Shown here: piece after piece, positions 47,245 through 60,580 of the stretch
Layout of the letters: every line of letters starts with the position of its first letter
Position numbering within the stretch: position 1 is the first letter of the stretch
From: Lethocerus indicus
Lineage: Eukaryota > Arthropoda > Insecta > Hemiptera > Belostomatidae
Reading direction: 5' to 3'
Assembly: GCA_019843655.1 (NCBI GenBank)
Contig: JACDQD010000011.1
Location: forward strand, 11,822,604-11,886,603
DNA: 64,000 nt
Notes under the pieces: generated by a model
The model's database searches: none
What the model saw: only the letters and a program-made list of their open reading frames with translations
Told to the model about the DNA's origin: nothing
Translations under genes and position numbers: made by a program

Positions 47245-47406
47245 GGTTTAGAATACCTTTTTTGTGGTCTGCGGGGAGTTGGAATACAGTAGATTTCGTG
47301 TGTTTCTGTCTCCTCTCGCTTGTTTGGTCTTTTGCTCTCTTTTTTTGGTCTCTTTAGCAGAAGACCAAACCAGCGAGATGAGGCAGAAATACACGAAATC
47401 TACGGA
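47245..47406 (-). mobile_element. Hairpin element copy F, hammerheads deleted
   Basis: Minus-strand orientation. The right edge reads CTACGG (start CCGTAG on the minus strand). The left edge carries the tail GGTTTAGAATACC, TTTTTTGTGGTCTGCGG and AGTTGGAATACAGTAG. The arms pair (CTCCTCTCGCTTGTTTGGTC against GACCAAACCAGCGAGATGAG) but the central part with both hammerheads is gone, leaving a loop of TCTTTTTTTGG type. An exact 10-bp repeat flanks the element. Its ends coincide with those of copies A and G. Confidence 0.78.
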
Positions 47407-47416
47407 TTTGTTAAAT
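47407..47416 (+). repeat. Target-site duplication, right, hairpin element F
   Basis: Exact 10-base repeat of 47235-47244. Confidence 0.7.
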
Positions 47417-48160
47417 CTTACAGTCTGAATATTCGTTTTCGCTGCAATATTTTTGGCCTTCCCTTACCCAGTCCCTTTTCTGTTTTTATCTCGTCCTGTC
47501 ATCTGCGACTGCGATTCAGTCTTCATTCGACAATTCCAGGCCTATTGATCTTTGTATTGGAGTGTACTTAATTTAAACTGTGGGGACGAGGGAGGCGTAC
47601 TTTAATAATAATGGACGAGTAATGCAGCCGGTGAGCCGGTGGAAGGCGCTCGGCCATTCCCTTTCATGTCGGCATATTTCGATGAATATCCCGGCCCGAA
47701 GCACCGATGCTAAGTTGGGGGCGAGCGACCGCAAGTCGGCGTCCGGTTATTCAATAACCGCGAGAACCCACCCTCCAGCCGATTAAAATTACACCGCGGT
47801 CTCCTATCTTTTCTCAACCGGCGTTCGGATCCATGGGCGATTGCAATTTGCTTAATTGCTTTTCAGAGCTTTACTTAATTAAATAAATACGGCGTTAAGT
47901 TATTAGAGGGTTTGTAGGATAACAATCGTGCAATTACCGGTCGTCAGTAGCAACCGTTTGTCGGTAAAGCATTTCTGCTAAGAGAAGACTTCAATTTCAA
48001 AAGACTGGCATTCATTGAGAATTCAATATATTTTTTTTTTAATTTTATGTCACAACTCCAATTTTTATAATTATATATAGCGACATAGCGATGAGATGAA
48101 ACTAGATTATGACCAATAAATGACTCATTGACACGTGAGTCACATATCCATAATTCTTTA
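47417..48160. other. Non-coding stretch, nothing recognised
   Basis: No gene recognised. Confidence 0.45.
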
Positions 48161-48178
48161 AAATTATTTCTTTCTTAC
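48161..48178 (+). repeat. Target-site duplication, left, hairpin element G
   Basis: AAATTATTTCTTTCTTAC matches 48379-48396 in 17 of 18 positions. Confidence 0.85.
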
Positions 48179-48378
48179 TGTAGGTTCGTGATGTTTCTGT
48201 CTCCTCTCGCTGGTTTGGTCTTTTTCTACACCGGTTTCGGCTGCTCGCCATCTTCAGTAGCTATATAATGGAGAGCAGCCGAAACCGGTCTAGCAAAAGA
48301 CCAAACCAGCGAGAGGAGACAGAAACATCACGAACCTACAGTATTCCAACCCCTCGCAGACCACAAAACAGGTGTATC
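48179..48378 (+). mobile_element. Hairpin element copy G, tight hairpin
   Basis: Starts TGTAGGTTCGTGATGTTTC and ends CCACAAAACAGGTGTATC. The arms are nearly perfect inverted copies and the loop has shrunk to a few bases around TAGCTATATAATGG. A transcript could fold into one long hairpin of over 75 bp. The 18-bp flanking repeat has one mismatch. The 5' arm keeps the hammerhead on the minus strand apart from the cleavage nucleotide; the 3' arm lost the CUGAAGA core. Confidence 0.87.
48225..48261 (-). ncRNA. Hammerhead-like motif, element G, cleavage position altered
   Basis: On the minus strand: GCUA, CUGAAGA, GGC-GAGCA-GCC, GAAA, CCGGU, then G where C, U or A is required, then UAGA. Position 17 being G should abolish cleavage, and stem I is one pair shorter. 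The rest of the fold is unchanged. Confidence 0.55.
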
Positions 48379-48396
48379 AAATTATTTATTTCTTAC
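48379..48396 (+). repeat. Target-site duplication, right, hairpin element G
   Basis: AAATTATTTATTTCTTAC, paired with 48161-48178. Confidence 0.85.
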
Positions 48397-49911
48397 TTTT
48401 TTGCCAATGATTGATGCTTACATGACGTTATGTGTATATTCAAACTTGGAAGAGAAGGGAGATAAAATGTGACCCTCCCCCACGACATAAAATGACAGGG
48501 CGAATATTCGGAATACAGAAATGGGAGCTTGCGCTCAGTTAGGGACGTCGAATTAATTTACTTTATGCCGCCGCCGAGGGCCGGGGGTTCGCTCGGTGTA
48601 CTTGCGCTCGGCCAAGCGCGAAAAGTTCAACTTACTTCCAACCCCCCCCCACCCGACCCCTAGGACCCCCCCGACATCCGCGTCCCTTTTTAGAGAATTT
48701 ACATGCGTGTTTCATTCCGGCCGGGAGACACAAGTATACCAACCAGCCGGGGGGAGGGAAATATGTCGGTCGGAAAATATAACGGCGGAATAATTATTGC
48801 CGCTCGGTCGAGTCAAATAGGCCCGAGAAGGAGGAGGAGGCGGCCTTAAATCCCCGTTTTATTATTATTTCCTTTTTGTATCTTCATTTCTCAATTTGGA
48901 AGGGCCGGGATTTAAGGAAAATTAACGTTTGCCAGACGTAATACATTCCGAATTATTTAGAGCGCCTTTTTTATCCCCGCTCCGGCCTCCTTTTCAAACG
49001 TATAACAAAAGTGTACTGCACATATTGTACAGAATATATCCTGAGGAAAAATGTTACAAATAAATTTTTTTCTGTACATATTTACTTACAAGTTAGCCCG
49101 GATTTAATTCCAAGCGAGCGTTGGAATTTCGCGTTATCGCGGGGCTCATAATTAATATTAATGGCCAGATGCTCCCGGTCGATCCGACTGAACAATTACA
49201 TCAATCACTGGTGAATAAATTTAATGTGAAAGGAAGTAAAATTAAAACTCGTTAGTGGTCTCACAAAAATCTGCAATGAGGCAACGAACGCCTTGAACAC
49301 GACCCTCTGTGCACACTCCGGTGTATAGCCGGTTTGCCTAATCTAGGCGCCGTACTGTAACGGGAATAAAATTGTCAAGTAAATACATTTTTTTTTCAAA
49401 TTATTATTATCGAGTATTTTAATTAGATTATGGAGTAAATAAATTGAATGACTTCTCGGTATACATCTGTCATTTTTATAAAGAAAATGTTTCATTCCTA
49501 ACTAATTTCTTTGGGTGTTTTCCCATTGTTTCTAACAAATAAGAGAAATGATTTAGATTAATGAAATGTAGAAATATGAAGAGCTTAGTGCGTGAAATAC
49601 AGTTTGACTGTATGTAAGCGTTTTACAGTTCTATTTTCTGGGAGTTTCGTGAAGACGAATTGAATTGCGTCCAGCATCCGGGGACGAGGTGTTCAAGTTT
49701 ACCGAAGCCGACAGCATATTCTACACCTGTCGTCTACAGAAGCGGGGTCGGGGCATTCTTGCAATAGTTTCTGGCCTTTCGAACCTTCAACTGCAAACCT
49801 TCTTCTCGAAACTCACAGTTTCGAATATTCTCTGTCCACGCAATGGCCTGTTATTAGACACTACATTTGCGTTCTGCTATTCAAACGCTGTTTTCTTCAG
49901 TCTTCACGCTG
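48397..49911. other. Non-coding stretch, nothing recognised
   Basis: No gene recognised; short poly-C and GGA runs at 48640-48670 and 48825-48845. Confidence 0.45.
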
Positions 49912-49962
49912 TGATCCGGTCTTATGCTAGGCGGGCTCTGACTGTCATCGCTATCGTCAGTA
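49912..49962 (-). repeat. Possible relic of the hairpin element
   Basis: GATCCGGTCTTATGCTAGGC and CGCTATCGTCAGTAG resemble the minus-strand arm (GGTCTTTTGCTAGACCGG, then CGCCATCTTCAGTAG). Heavily diverged. Confidence 0.35.
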
Positions 49963-52900
49963 GAATTTCATCAATAAATTAGGGGGGCATCTTTATTTTA
50001 AGGATAATAAAGACTATCATTAAAAATCGAAATAGAATGATAGAAATAAATCATATTTAATATAGAATAGTTTGGATTATAATGTCATCATCTCCCGTAA
50101 TATTTTTTATAGATAAAATAAATTAAATTCCCGATACTGCCCCAATAAAGACTGTACATAATTAATTGTTTAGAAATCCTAAAGAAGAGAAAATATCACA
50201 AAAATAATTTCTTACACATTGACTAAAATTGGTGACGACAATTTAGTAGGAATTGAATAATTTAGGGAGGCTGAGTAAATGCATTATTAATAAGGGAATA
50301 TTTATCCGCCGTTCTTCAGCAATCACAATATCGTCGTTCTGTTCGCGTACCCGTTTATTCTAGGTCCGGAGGTCGACCGGGAATAAGACGCGTACAAAAA
50401 TAAATCTGGTAAAAACAAAAAATATCCACCGCATGCAAATTGGCCGGCGAAGGGTAGAGTTGGGGGCGGTGTTTTGTTTCGTAACAAAAGCCCGATATGC
50501 AAAACCTCCGTCTCGACCGGTTTCTAAACTTGGGGCGTTCAATCACATTAAACAATAAATTAAATCGGCGCCGCCGCGGAGACTTCCACCCCTCCATCCC
50601 TCACTCCCTCCCTCCCTCGCCCCACAGGGCTGTGTCAACTTTTCATTTTGATTTATTGCGACAATCTAACCGCGGAAACAGAAGAAGAAAAAACCCGCCT
50701 TGATAAACTTGAGAGGCCCCCCCCAACCCACCCCCCCTACCCGCGAGAGCTTTATCTCGTTTGAACGTGTCAAGATTACCGAGGGTGTGTCGACGGGGCC
50801 TTTGAATATTAAGAAAGCGTTTTCCGATTGGGGCCCCGGCTAAACGGAGCTTTCCACCGGCCGATATTTGAACTTACTTTTCCGCGCCCCCATCCCCAAC
50901 CCCACACAGATCGACTTTTTGTTCTTTCTAATTTCTCTTTCCACCCTCCAGTCTGAAAACAATCCGGAAGTTATATTTCATCTATAAAAGTCATAGTTCG
51001 GAGTTCTGCAGGAGGCTGCCACAAATTTGCCGACGACATACTTATTTTCTAGTGCACTAAATATAATTATATGGTTAATTTTTCTCAGCACCTGGTAAAT
51101 TAATTCGAATTAATCTGACAGAACCAGCAGTCCCGTGGCTATGAACTTAAACATCGCTATTTACTGAAGCGCCTGCCTTATGCAGGTTCAACGGTCTATT
51201 TTCTAAATCCACTCATACTCAATAATCAATAGAATGGTATCAAATCAACAGAGTTTTGAGTCCGTTTTACAAGTGCGGGCTTACTCCTAGAAATAGCTCT
51301 CAGTCGGAATCAATTCGGAGTCAAATTTCATCGTAAAAATTCGCACGAGTAGAACAGTAACGACATCATAGATTTACTGCGGTCTATCCAAAGGAATACA
51401 AACCCCCCCCGCAATAGCTCGAGGGCGATATGTCAAACGTTGCAAATTGCCCGCGGGAGCGTTGATGCGTTTTAAATTGCGCCCCTTTCAATGATTCAAT
51501 GATCAGTCTTCAACAAGTCGGGCCGAAACAACTTCTTGATATTCTAAACTTGAGTACGCACTCAAGTGCGCACTGTAGGTGCGACTCAGAACAGTACATT
51601 GCCGGATTTGTCAATATAAATGGTCAAATCGTTCAACCCTGGTCGATTCAATTTCAATCAAATTTGACTCGATAAAGCACCTATTGAATTCCTGCGTAAT
51701 TTGAAATTATCTGTGGATTAATATAGCAACGCAAAAATGATAATGGTCTGAAAAAAGATATTTTCAGTAGATCGTCGTAAACTAAGCGACTGGCGGCGTA
51801 GATAATTGAATAAATTAATTACGAAGAGGTCAGAACAAATAGCAGGAGGAAGTCGTCCGCGTTAACTCGAGGAAGTGTTTAAGTGGACCGCCTTTCATTT
51901 CCCCACTGTCTTTTTTTTATTACTGAACCGACCCAACTGACGTTATTAATAAAGCGTTATTAGAAGCGAGAGGCGCGGGGGCGGCGGTGAAGGGTGGATG
52001 GCGGAGTTAAACGGGCCATTTAAACCGCCCCGAGGTACAAACGTAATTAAGCACTCGCGGACAATTTGGAGGGGTTGGACCGCGCTTCAAAAATGAGGCC
52101 GGGAGAGAGAGAGCGAGCGAGAGAGGGAGGTACCCGACAAATTATGTTTAATCAGAAACGCCCCCCCACCCTAAAAACCGCCCCCGCCGACTCCGTGGAG
52201 CTATTTCTTTTTTTTTTTTCTTTCCCCCTCGCGGTTTCAAAAGTGGAAACGGGCTCGCGACGACGGCGACGAGTCTACTAATTAAGGGTAAGGTTGTAAT
52301 TAGTGGACAGGAAGGCCGGGGGTGAGGATGAGCCATCAGTTGGCGCCCAAATAGAGTTGCCCTCAACAACCGTGGATTCTGAATGAGTTCGTTTGAAACC
52401 GTTTAATTTCTCCTTTTATTTTTTTAATTTTGACTTAACCAGCCTTGGGGCTTATTTAAAAAATACAATGAAGTATATTAGTTCAGCTGCATTTGCAGCG
52501 GTTGTTGCCAAACATGTATTGGTAACAGAAAGTACATGGGGTTTTTAGGAACACTAGGAAAAATCCATCAGTCAACTAGTATTCTAAAGTAGAGGCGACT
52601 TTCAACCATGAATTCCGAATTAGTTCGTGCACTATTATTCATATAACAAAACATAAGAATTATTTCAAGAAATATAAATTTATTATTATATATGTTAATT
52701 ATTTCCCGTTTAATCGTGTAAATCATGAATGCTAGACGATGATTATAAATAGTGGCAATAAGAATAATCTAAAAGTCATTGCAAATTGTTTACAACTGCG
52801 GGGACGATTTATGGCCGGCGGCCCGGATACGCCGGAGAGGAATTACACACCGGAGGAACGTCAGAAGGTTAGGAATTAGCAAGTCTATAGGGCCGATAGA

Positions 52901-55900
52901 AGCGGCGAAAGAAGACGCGAATGGGGAACATGAAAAACTTAAAAAGAAAAAGAAACAACCGGGCGGAAATTTCCCCTCCCCCCACCCTTAGGCGGGGCGG
53001 AGATTCTAGAATACCGCGGATATTGGTTTATATAATGTGCATTTATCAGTGTCCGTTTGAGTGATAAATTGCGATGGCAGAAGAAATAACCGTCGGTCGG
53101 GGCGAAGGATGCCCTCCTCCCCTCATCCGGTCCCCGTGCTTAAACCTCATCCTCTGGCTTCGACCGCTTTTAGTTATGTCCTCTGGCGTTTATTTCATTC
53201 GGCGACTAACATTTTGGAAAGTTTGTTACTACAAATTTGAAGCATTATATTGACGCGTTCGCTTTTAATCGGATGCTAAATTGTTCCTAGATATCTTCTT
53301 GTCGTTAATTTTCTTCATACCATCCATATTATAAGGTTTAAAAGACTGAAGAGATTCTAAAGTCAGCTAAATAGATTTAATGGCTAAATATATTTATTAT
53401 GCGGTCTTTCCCTGTTTTCTACATGAAGCCCGCGCGATCTTGAAACTAAGTTTACGTGAGCTTAGTGAATGCCTTTTCAATAACGCCCGGGCGAACGCGG
53501 AAAGGGAACAGAAACCTCTCGGACTCTTCTGTCTAAAAGGAACAAATCAATGGAATCTAATTACCGTAGGGTTAAGGCTTCGAAGTCGTCGCATCAAAGT
53601 CGCCGGTAAACGGCTCATGTCGTTCGAATAGAGAAAATAGGAAGAACTCCGATAAATGCGGGCGACGAGCGGTCTTTTCAAAAGGGGAATAAAGCCCGAT
53701 AATTACGCAGTATCGGGCGCTCCTGCCGTAGGCAAAGTTTTCAATCGGACTTTATTTACTGCTCGAGTGGAGGCGAAGTTCTGTCGACGTGAACCCGCTC
53801 GTCCCTTATTGAATACAGTTATTAAGCGCGATTTCGCGCCACCAGAACCGGGGATTTAAGTTCAGGAAACTATTGGAAACGGGGAGTTGGCGCCTCCGAT
53901 ATACGCGTTTTCCTGCCGAGCTGCTTAAAGCTGCGACAATACGTTTTTTCGAAGATAGGCGAACTAATTAATGTTTTAAATTATCCTACCATCTCTCTTC
54001 TATTTTAAAATGATAAATTAGTGATGCATCTAAAACAAGGAATTTCTAAGAGCGGTTTTGGGGTTACAAAACATCATTTTTACATTGATGTAAATGTCTA
54101 GGAATATCCCCTATATATATTTTATGTAATGAAAATATAAATGATTATTTCAAATTTAATTTCATCCTCAAGATTGTTAGACACATAATATATATGTGAC
54201 TGTATGCTTTGATGCATCGACGCGTAGTGAATATTTACAGAGTGGATAGTAATTGGAATTTCCAATAAAATTCCCATTGAAAAGGTCGGCTGAAAATATG
54301 GGACTCCTAGTGGTGGGATGCCCCCGATTACTCCGAGGAGCTTTCGACTTTCCTAGTATAAAACATAATTGGTGTAGGGTCCCGGCTGACATAAACAGGG
54401 ACTTTCTCAACGGGGTCAAGTGCTTGAAAAGTCCCCGGGATAATTGCGACCCGCACCCACCGGGATTGGGTTTCTTTCCGCCCGGGGCCTTCTCTAGGGG
54501 TTCTCTAGCGAAACTTCACCAGTGTTTATTATGATTACGATTATGATTATTATCAGTTCTCGGGAGATTCCGAACCCGGGACCGGGTAATATCCCGGGGG
54601 CGCGCCCGCCCGCTGAATAATTTATAGGACGTCCCCTTATACATCTCACGAGCCGGCTCATGCTCCAATCTTTACTTTCGGGAGAAAATTAAATTCCGTA
54701 TGCATTTATTTTTCATCCTCGGACAGGATAAGGGACGAGGAATAATGCATGCCGTACCCAATTTTTACGATCTTTATTCATCATTTGATTTGTTTCCACG
54801 CCCCGTAACGTGTACCAGACAAAACTTGTGACACACAGAGTTGAGTTAATTTAATTCCAACGGTAATTGAATTTACGCAATTTTCAGCCACAACCAATCA
54901 ATTTTGAAAATCAACTGACTGTACACGTTACCAAAATCATACATGGGAAACTAATCCACTCCTTTAATTTCCGATGCTTTCCAGCCTCAGTTCCATCTGG
55001 TAAGACATGGACACACTCTTGTACTACGAAAAATAGATTTATACCAAAAGATTATTATCGAACCAAACCTGATTTGCTTAATGTGAGAGCTTAGTTCAGA
55101 AAATCTGTTCTCACCGGTTCTTGTTCATTTTGTTGCAATCAATAGCATAACCAATAAGTACGGCACTTTAGTGTTATTATTGAATATAGAAGAACGGCCA
55201 TCAATAAGAGAGAGAGAGAGAGTGAGGGGGGAGGGACAGCAGTGCCGGAGACAATAAAAGGAGACTTTCATTTTTACGGCCGGCCCCTCCGAGAATATTC
55301 CCCGCGTAACTCGATGGTCGATTTTGCGATCGGCGATAAAAACCTACGGGGAAATTTCGGCGCCGAGTCCGGGAGAAAATTAACCTTTCGCCGGTGCAAT
55401 AACCGGGGGCATTAGGCGAGCGGGAGGAGACTAGCGAGCGAGACTAAGAGACCTGTTATGGAGTGTCGGGAACCATTTCCACGAGGCCCAGTGTTAGAAA
55501 GGAGCCAAGGTTTCAGCAAAGGTGTCTACCTTTGGCGAAATTTATTATACGGAAAATAAATGGGAAAAATTAGTGACCTAAATTTATGATAATTTTTAAA
55601 ATTAAATTGAGAAACACGGGGATAACATCTGCGCTATTATGCTGAGTGATCGGGTACACGTTTAGCGCTTATAAAGGCCAATAATATAGTTTCAATCGAA
55701 ACTTCTTACGATACCGAATCCCCCTTTACGATAAATAATGATTCGCAAGAAGTTATTCAACTCATATCCCAATTTCCTTTTGATTGCGTCCCACTTATCC
55801 AGCCGACAGTCCCTAAATCTCCACGGCGTATAGAAAGACTCTGATCTAGTACGTATTGAAGTATCTCGAATATTCTTTACCGAATAATGACTTTCGCCAT

Positions 55901-56397
55901 TATATTTGCATTGCATAACACGAACGATACGCAGATAAGCACCACTAGATATTTGATGTATTAAATACAGATATATGTCGCGGGGGACTTACTACAGTAA
56001 TCGGACTGTTTCTGGAGTGTTATCTTGAAGTGATTATTATTTAAAATTAGGGTGGAGAGAAAAATCAACTTCTCCCTGGTGGAACTTGTTGTGACCGGGC
56101 TTATTGGTAGGGGAGACCCCCCCCCCCTTGTAGCGGTTAGGGTGCGGTCTCCCCGGCTCTATGTGTCGCGGCGGACTTACTTTCTGACACATAATTACTG
56201 GGACGTCACCGGCAGAGTGGGTAAGACACACCCAGACCGGACCCACCGCCAAATTAAGTTGGGCCAACACCCCCAACGGAGCCGACCGCCTGATTGGAAC
56301 CGCGGCTAATTTTTAACCGGCGCCCCCACACAAGGGCGGATTTGAACCGATGGTCTGATGGTGACTTTCTAGAATACCCTGGTATATTCTAGACTAC
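49963..56397. other. Long non-coding stretch
   Basis: About 6.4 kb without a recognised gene or mobile element. Poly-C/G and poly-T runs and a GA run at 55207-55222 are present. Near 56338-56348 the minus strand has a GGTTCAAATCC B-box-like sequence without a convincing A box. The frames at 53380-53859 and 56037-56309 are short and carry no motif. Confidence 0.45.
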
Positions 56398-56530
56398 CTG
56401 GTTCGGTCTTCCGCTAGGCCGGTTCGCCATCTTCAGTAGAGCTAGAGACACTGACGAAAGAGCTACAGATAACGACGAGCAGCAGAAATGGGTCGGACAA
56501 AAGACAAAAATAGACCGCAGAGACCACAGT
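56398..56530 (+). mobile_element. Hairpin element, diverged relic L
   Basis: CTGGTTCGGTCTTCCGCTAG, GCCGGTTCGCCATCTTCAGT, then GACGAGCAGCAGAAATGGGT, GGACAAAAGACAAAAATAG and GCAGAGACCACAG reproduce the arm-loop-arm-tail order with many changes and deletions. No target-site duplication is visible. Both hammerheads are broken. Confidence 0.6.
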
Positions 56531-59500
56531 TAATTTTCTATACTCCCCTATCGCTACAAGAGTAAAAGCATTAACAGTCAATGAATTAAACTTCGATCCA
56601 CCACCAGTATTCGCCGCCTAACCACTACGGTATGCCTATTCGCAACAATATATATTCCGCTAAATTAATACAATATATTTCAGATATTTAATACGTTCAA
56701 TACATAATATATGTGTGAATCGTAATTATTTTCAAGTTTCATTCATTGAATTCCATTTCCCCATTTTTTCCCCAGAACCTGCTCTCATTATGTATGGGCA
56801 CTTGTATTGAGAGCGGAGCCCTTATAACTGCACTTTGGACGGCGGAAGCAGTTGTTAAGGGACAAACCGCCGAACTGAATTCTAATGAGTGTACAGGAGT
56901 TTACGAGCCTCTCTCGTGAATTTAAATTAGTAATTGAATGAAAATTCGGTCCGCCGCCGCACCGAACCCCATATTAAAGTAGTGGAGTTGTTTGTAAAGA
57001 GAATTTGTTTCTGTCTGTCGCCTTTTCCGCTTCTACTCGACGTCGAGTAGTAAGTAGAGAGAGAGGTTTTTTAAAGAAGTTTTTTAAACTACAAAATTCT
57101 TGCAGCTACCGAAATTTGATGAATGAAATCTCTTGAGCAAATTTAATAATAAAATCCATTCATACCGCGTGTTGCGTGGAGACCATTGTTGTGATTTTTA
57201 GTTAGGCACAAACTCTCGGATTTTTCCTTTTCACATTTAATATCAAATGGATATTCACAGAAGCAGTAAAGTCTAAATTATCGGGTTTTAAATGACAAAG
57301 CATTTCCAACAGGGATTATTCCTCAAATAATCATCACCCCACCTTTTTAACTTTCAGTTTTCTGTCAATGGACCGAAGTATTCGTCCTAACGTCCGTTCT
57401 TCGTAAACAAAGACCGAATCATCGGCCGATAAAATAATCGGAGCGCATCAATTTCCCCGCATCAAAGCCCAATAATCCCCGCGGGTTATCTGGTCCCTTC
57501 TGCTCTATTAGCAGGATATATCCCCGTGCGGGGATTTCCCCTTTCACGGCACTTTGTTCCCGCGCCGGGCATTACCGGGGAGGCCGAGGCTCGAGCTAAG
57601 CACTTTCTAATGTAATGCCCTTCCCCGGGCCGAAGCGTCGTGAGGTTTACTAACGAGCAATATGTTAGCGCCCCCTTATCTTGCCCCCGAGTAATAACCG
57701 ACCGATTATATGCAAAGCGATGAAAAGCTCACAGCTGGGGGAGTGTACGGTGCTTCGACAAAATAGCTAGTTTAGTCAGCCCCAGGACACTCTCCTTTAG
57801 TGGATGCGTAATTCAGTTATTTTCTAATATCAACACATTGTTATTTTACCGGCCTTACAACTCGTTCGGTCCATTGCTTTGTTCTAGAGAATTATAGTTT
57901 GATACTAAATAATATTTAGTACAATACCCTTTAAAGAACCTGATGGTACAGAATCTAATAAAAATGAACCAGATAAGGGTCAAAGCATAGATCTTTTTTC
58001 CAAGCAATGAGTGATACCTTAAGAATGAGGTTAAGAATTTAGCATGAGAACAGTTGTTACCTGCTATAGCCGACCCGAGTTGCCGTTATCCCACCGCGAC
58101 TTACGTGTGGGATGATGTAATTGGTAGTTGTAAAAAAAGTCGCCTCCCACGCCGCTCTCGGGAGCCAAAGGGTTGTACTCCGAGAGTCAAAGCCCAATTC
58201 AATTCCCGAACATTCTCTAAACGAGAGGGTCCTCCCACTCTCGTCCCACCTTCGACTGTAAATTCGCCGATTTCCAGGGGCCACGCTCCAATAAATCCAG
58301 TTGATGGTATCTCTCATATTTTCTCTTTTGTTCCCGTTAATTTAGGGCGTGTTAATAAAGGACGAAATTGAACTGTAGCGAAGGCATAAAGTCTTCTTGA
58401 CGTTTAAGGAAAAAATACTTTATTTATCACTCTACAATCCTATTACTATACACACTATTTACCATTTAATAATAGGTCATTATCGCCTCAAAAACAAAGG
58501 TTATGAAATGATTTTATGATCTATTTATAAATATAAAGGTAAATTGATACAAGCCTTATCAGAAAATTTGGGAAGACCCAAAGAACCTAATAAATTAATA
58601 TTACAATTTCGGGTATGTTAGAACCAATATGATTATTTAAATCAAAACAGGAATTGTTCGAATTGCCCGATCTTTAGTTCGAAAACAATTTTTGATTAGT
58701 CTTTCTTCTTCCCTTCTAAAAGTCCAGGAAACGACGATTCGGTTCGAAGGAAAAGTTTAAATGTTCCTAACGGTACACTGTTGGCAACGGAGATAATAGC
58801 CGGGCCGCTAATGTTTTTCGCCTGCAACCGATAGATATTTGGCATCGGCTCTTAATTCTCCCTGTACGCCGATTCCTTTGCCTTGGCCCTCCAGCCCGGT
58901 CTCGGAATATCCCTCTTCCTCCTCAGTCCTGGGGCTCTAACCGCAGACCCAACTCGTGATTAATATTTACGATTGTTCGCCTCCCGCAGCCACCGCCCGA
59001 AGAAACTCGTTACCGAGTCTTTTCCCTTCTTCTCTCCCTTGCTCCCCGCTCCCTAATAGCTTTTAAATGAAACCATCAATTTATATATACCGGGCGGGGA
59101 ACCAGCCCCAGAGCCTATGTGCCGGCCACCTTGGAAAACCCTCTTCTTTGCACCCATATTTGGCAATTTCATCAATCCGTTATTTAAATTCTATTGCCGA
59201 GTGAAATAACTTTGTTATCCCCCAGCGAACTCTGCCCGTCCCTATCCTATAATTGGCATTAATTATGAATTCGATTATGAACAAATTACAAATTTTTTAT
59301 ATTTTGATGAAGCATTTATCCGTGTATATTCTATAACCGCCTCTGTATTCTCGTTTCTGTCTTTATCCCAGATTCTGGTTTCTCATCAATCCACGCCCTC
59401 GTAGGAAACACCGCGTGTCCGACTTATCAATTATTAAAATGAAATGCAAACTCAATTTAATATTCCTTTCGTGTAGCATCAATTGGTTTTGGCCCGTAAT

Positions 59501-60425
59501 GAATGTACGGGCTCCGGAGTTGTGGTCGGACACGCGGATCGTGTGACCCACATAAGTTGTAAGGGTTAAAATACGTGTGGGTCATATATATGTGTGTATT
59601 TATGTGTTTCTGTGAGCGTACAGAATAATTCTTCTTCGGTCTTTTTGCTATTCGCTCGGAAAGGAGGAAAAGTGTCCCTAACGAAATTCTCAGAAAGAAA
59701 CCAAAGGCATAATTGAGTCCACGATGAAGAGGAATAGATTAGTTCAGAACTAAAGATTTAAGAACCTGTCGCCAAACAGTTTTGAAAGCAAAACTTTCAC
59801 ACTTACAAGACGAGAGTATGAACTAAATTGTATATTCCGCGTGACTAGTTTTTTTACGCGCATTAAATACAGCGAAGAATATGAAAGGGTTTCAACTAAA
59901 TGATAATGGGGAATGAGAGGGAAAATTGCCCACGGAAGCGTTCTCAGTGAAAAAACCCCATATTCAATACGCGATATCAACCGCTGCTTAATATTAATAG
60001 GAAATTATCCGGGCCCCTTCTAGCGGTAAGGGAAGGTACGGTAGATAATTCTCGGAATGGAGAAACGTTGCGGGTAGGGCAGGAGGAAATTGCCCGAGTT
60101 ATTAAACACCCCTTTCCTGGGGTAGTACCACGGGGCATTGACGTTTTTAAAACCTTCCCTTTTTACAGGTTCATTTTTTAATTTACACAGGGTTCGACCC
60201 CAGCGGAAAGAAGGACCGAAGGGATAGCGCGCCCTCAAGCGACACGTTCTACTCCAGATTTAATTTCCTGATCCGTTTAACTCTCGCCGAAGGAGGAGTC
60301 CCTTGCAGTTGACAGTTTTCTAGAACGGACAGCCCCAATATCATTGCCCAATAATAATTCCAGCCTATATAATTCTCAAATGCTATTGTTCAGGTTATCC
60401 TTTCGACAAGTTTTAGAAACAAAAA
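56531..60425. other. Long non-coding stretch
   Basis: About 3.9 kb with no recognised gene or mobile element. Open frames do not exceed 105 codons (58054-58371) and lack motifs. Confidence 0.45.
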
Positions 60426-60580
60426 CTGTCAAGTGACAGTGACAGTGCAGTGACTAACACCGCTACTGAAGATGGCGAGCAGCCGAAACCGGTATAGCAA
60501 AAGACCAAACCAGCAAGAGGAGACAGAAACACCACATACCTACGGTACCCCTCGCAGGCCACAAAACAGGTATGTTAAAC
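60426..60580 (+). mobile_element. Hairpin element copy H, single arm
   Basis: Begins in the loop-proximal region (CTGTCAAGTGACAGTGACAG) and contains only the 3' arm and full tail, ending CAGGTATGTTAAAC. The 5' arm is absent, as 5' truncation during reverse transcription would produce. The tail lacks a few bases (TACGGTACCCCTCGCAGG). No target-site duplication was found. The hammerhead in the retained arm is intact. Confidence 0.75.
60462..60498 (+). ncRNA. Hammerhead ribozyme motif, element H
   Basis: GCUA, CUGAAGA, extra U, GGC-GAGCA-GCC, GAAA, CCGGU, A, UAGC. The cleavage nucleotide is A (GUA), allowed by the NUH rule. Stem I has four pairs. Without the inverted arm this copy should fold with little competition from an antisense partner. 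Confidence 0.72.
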
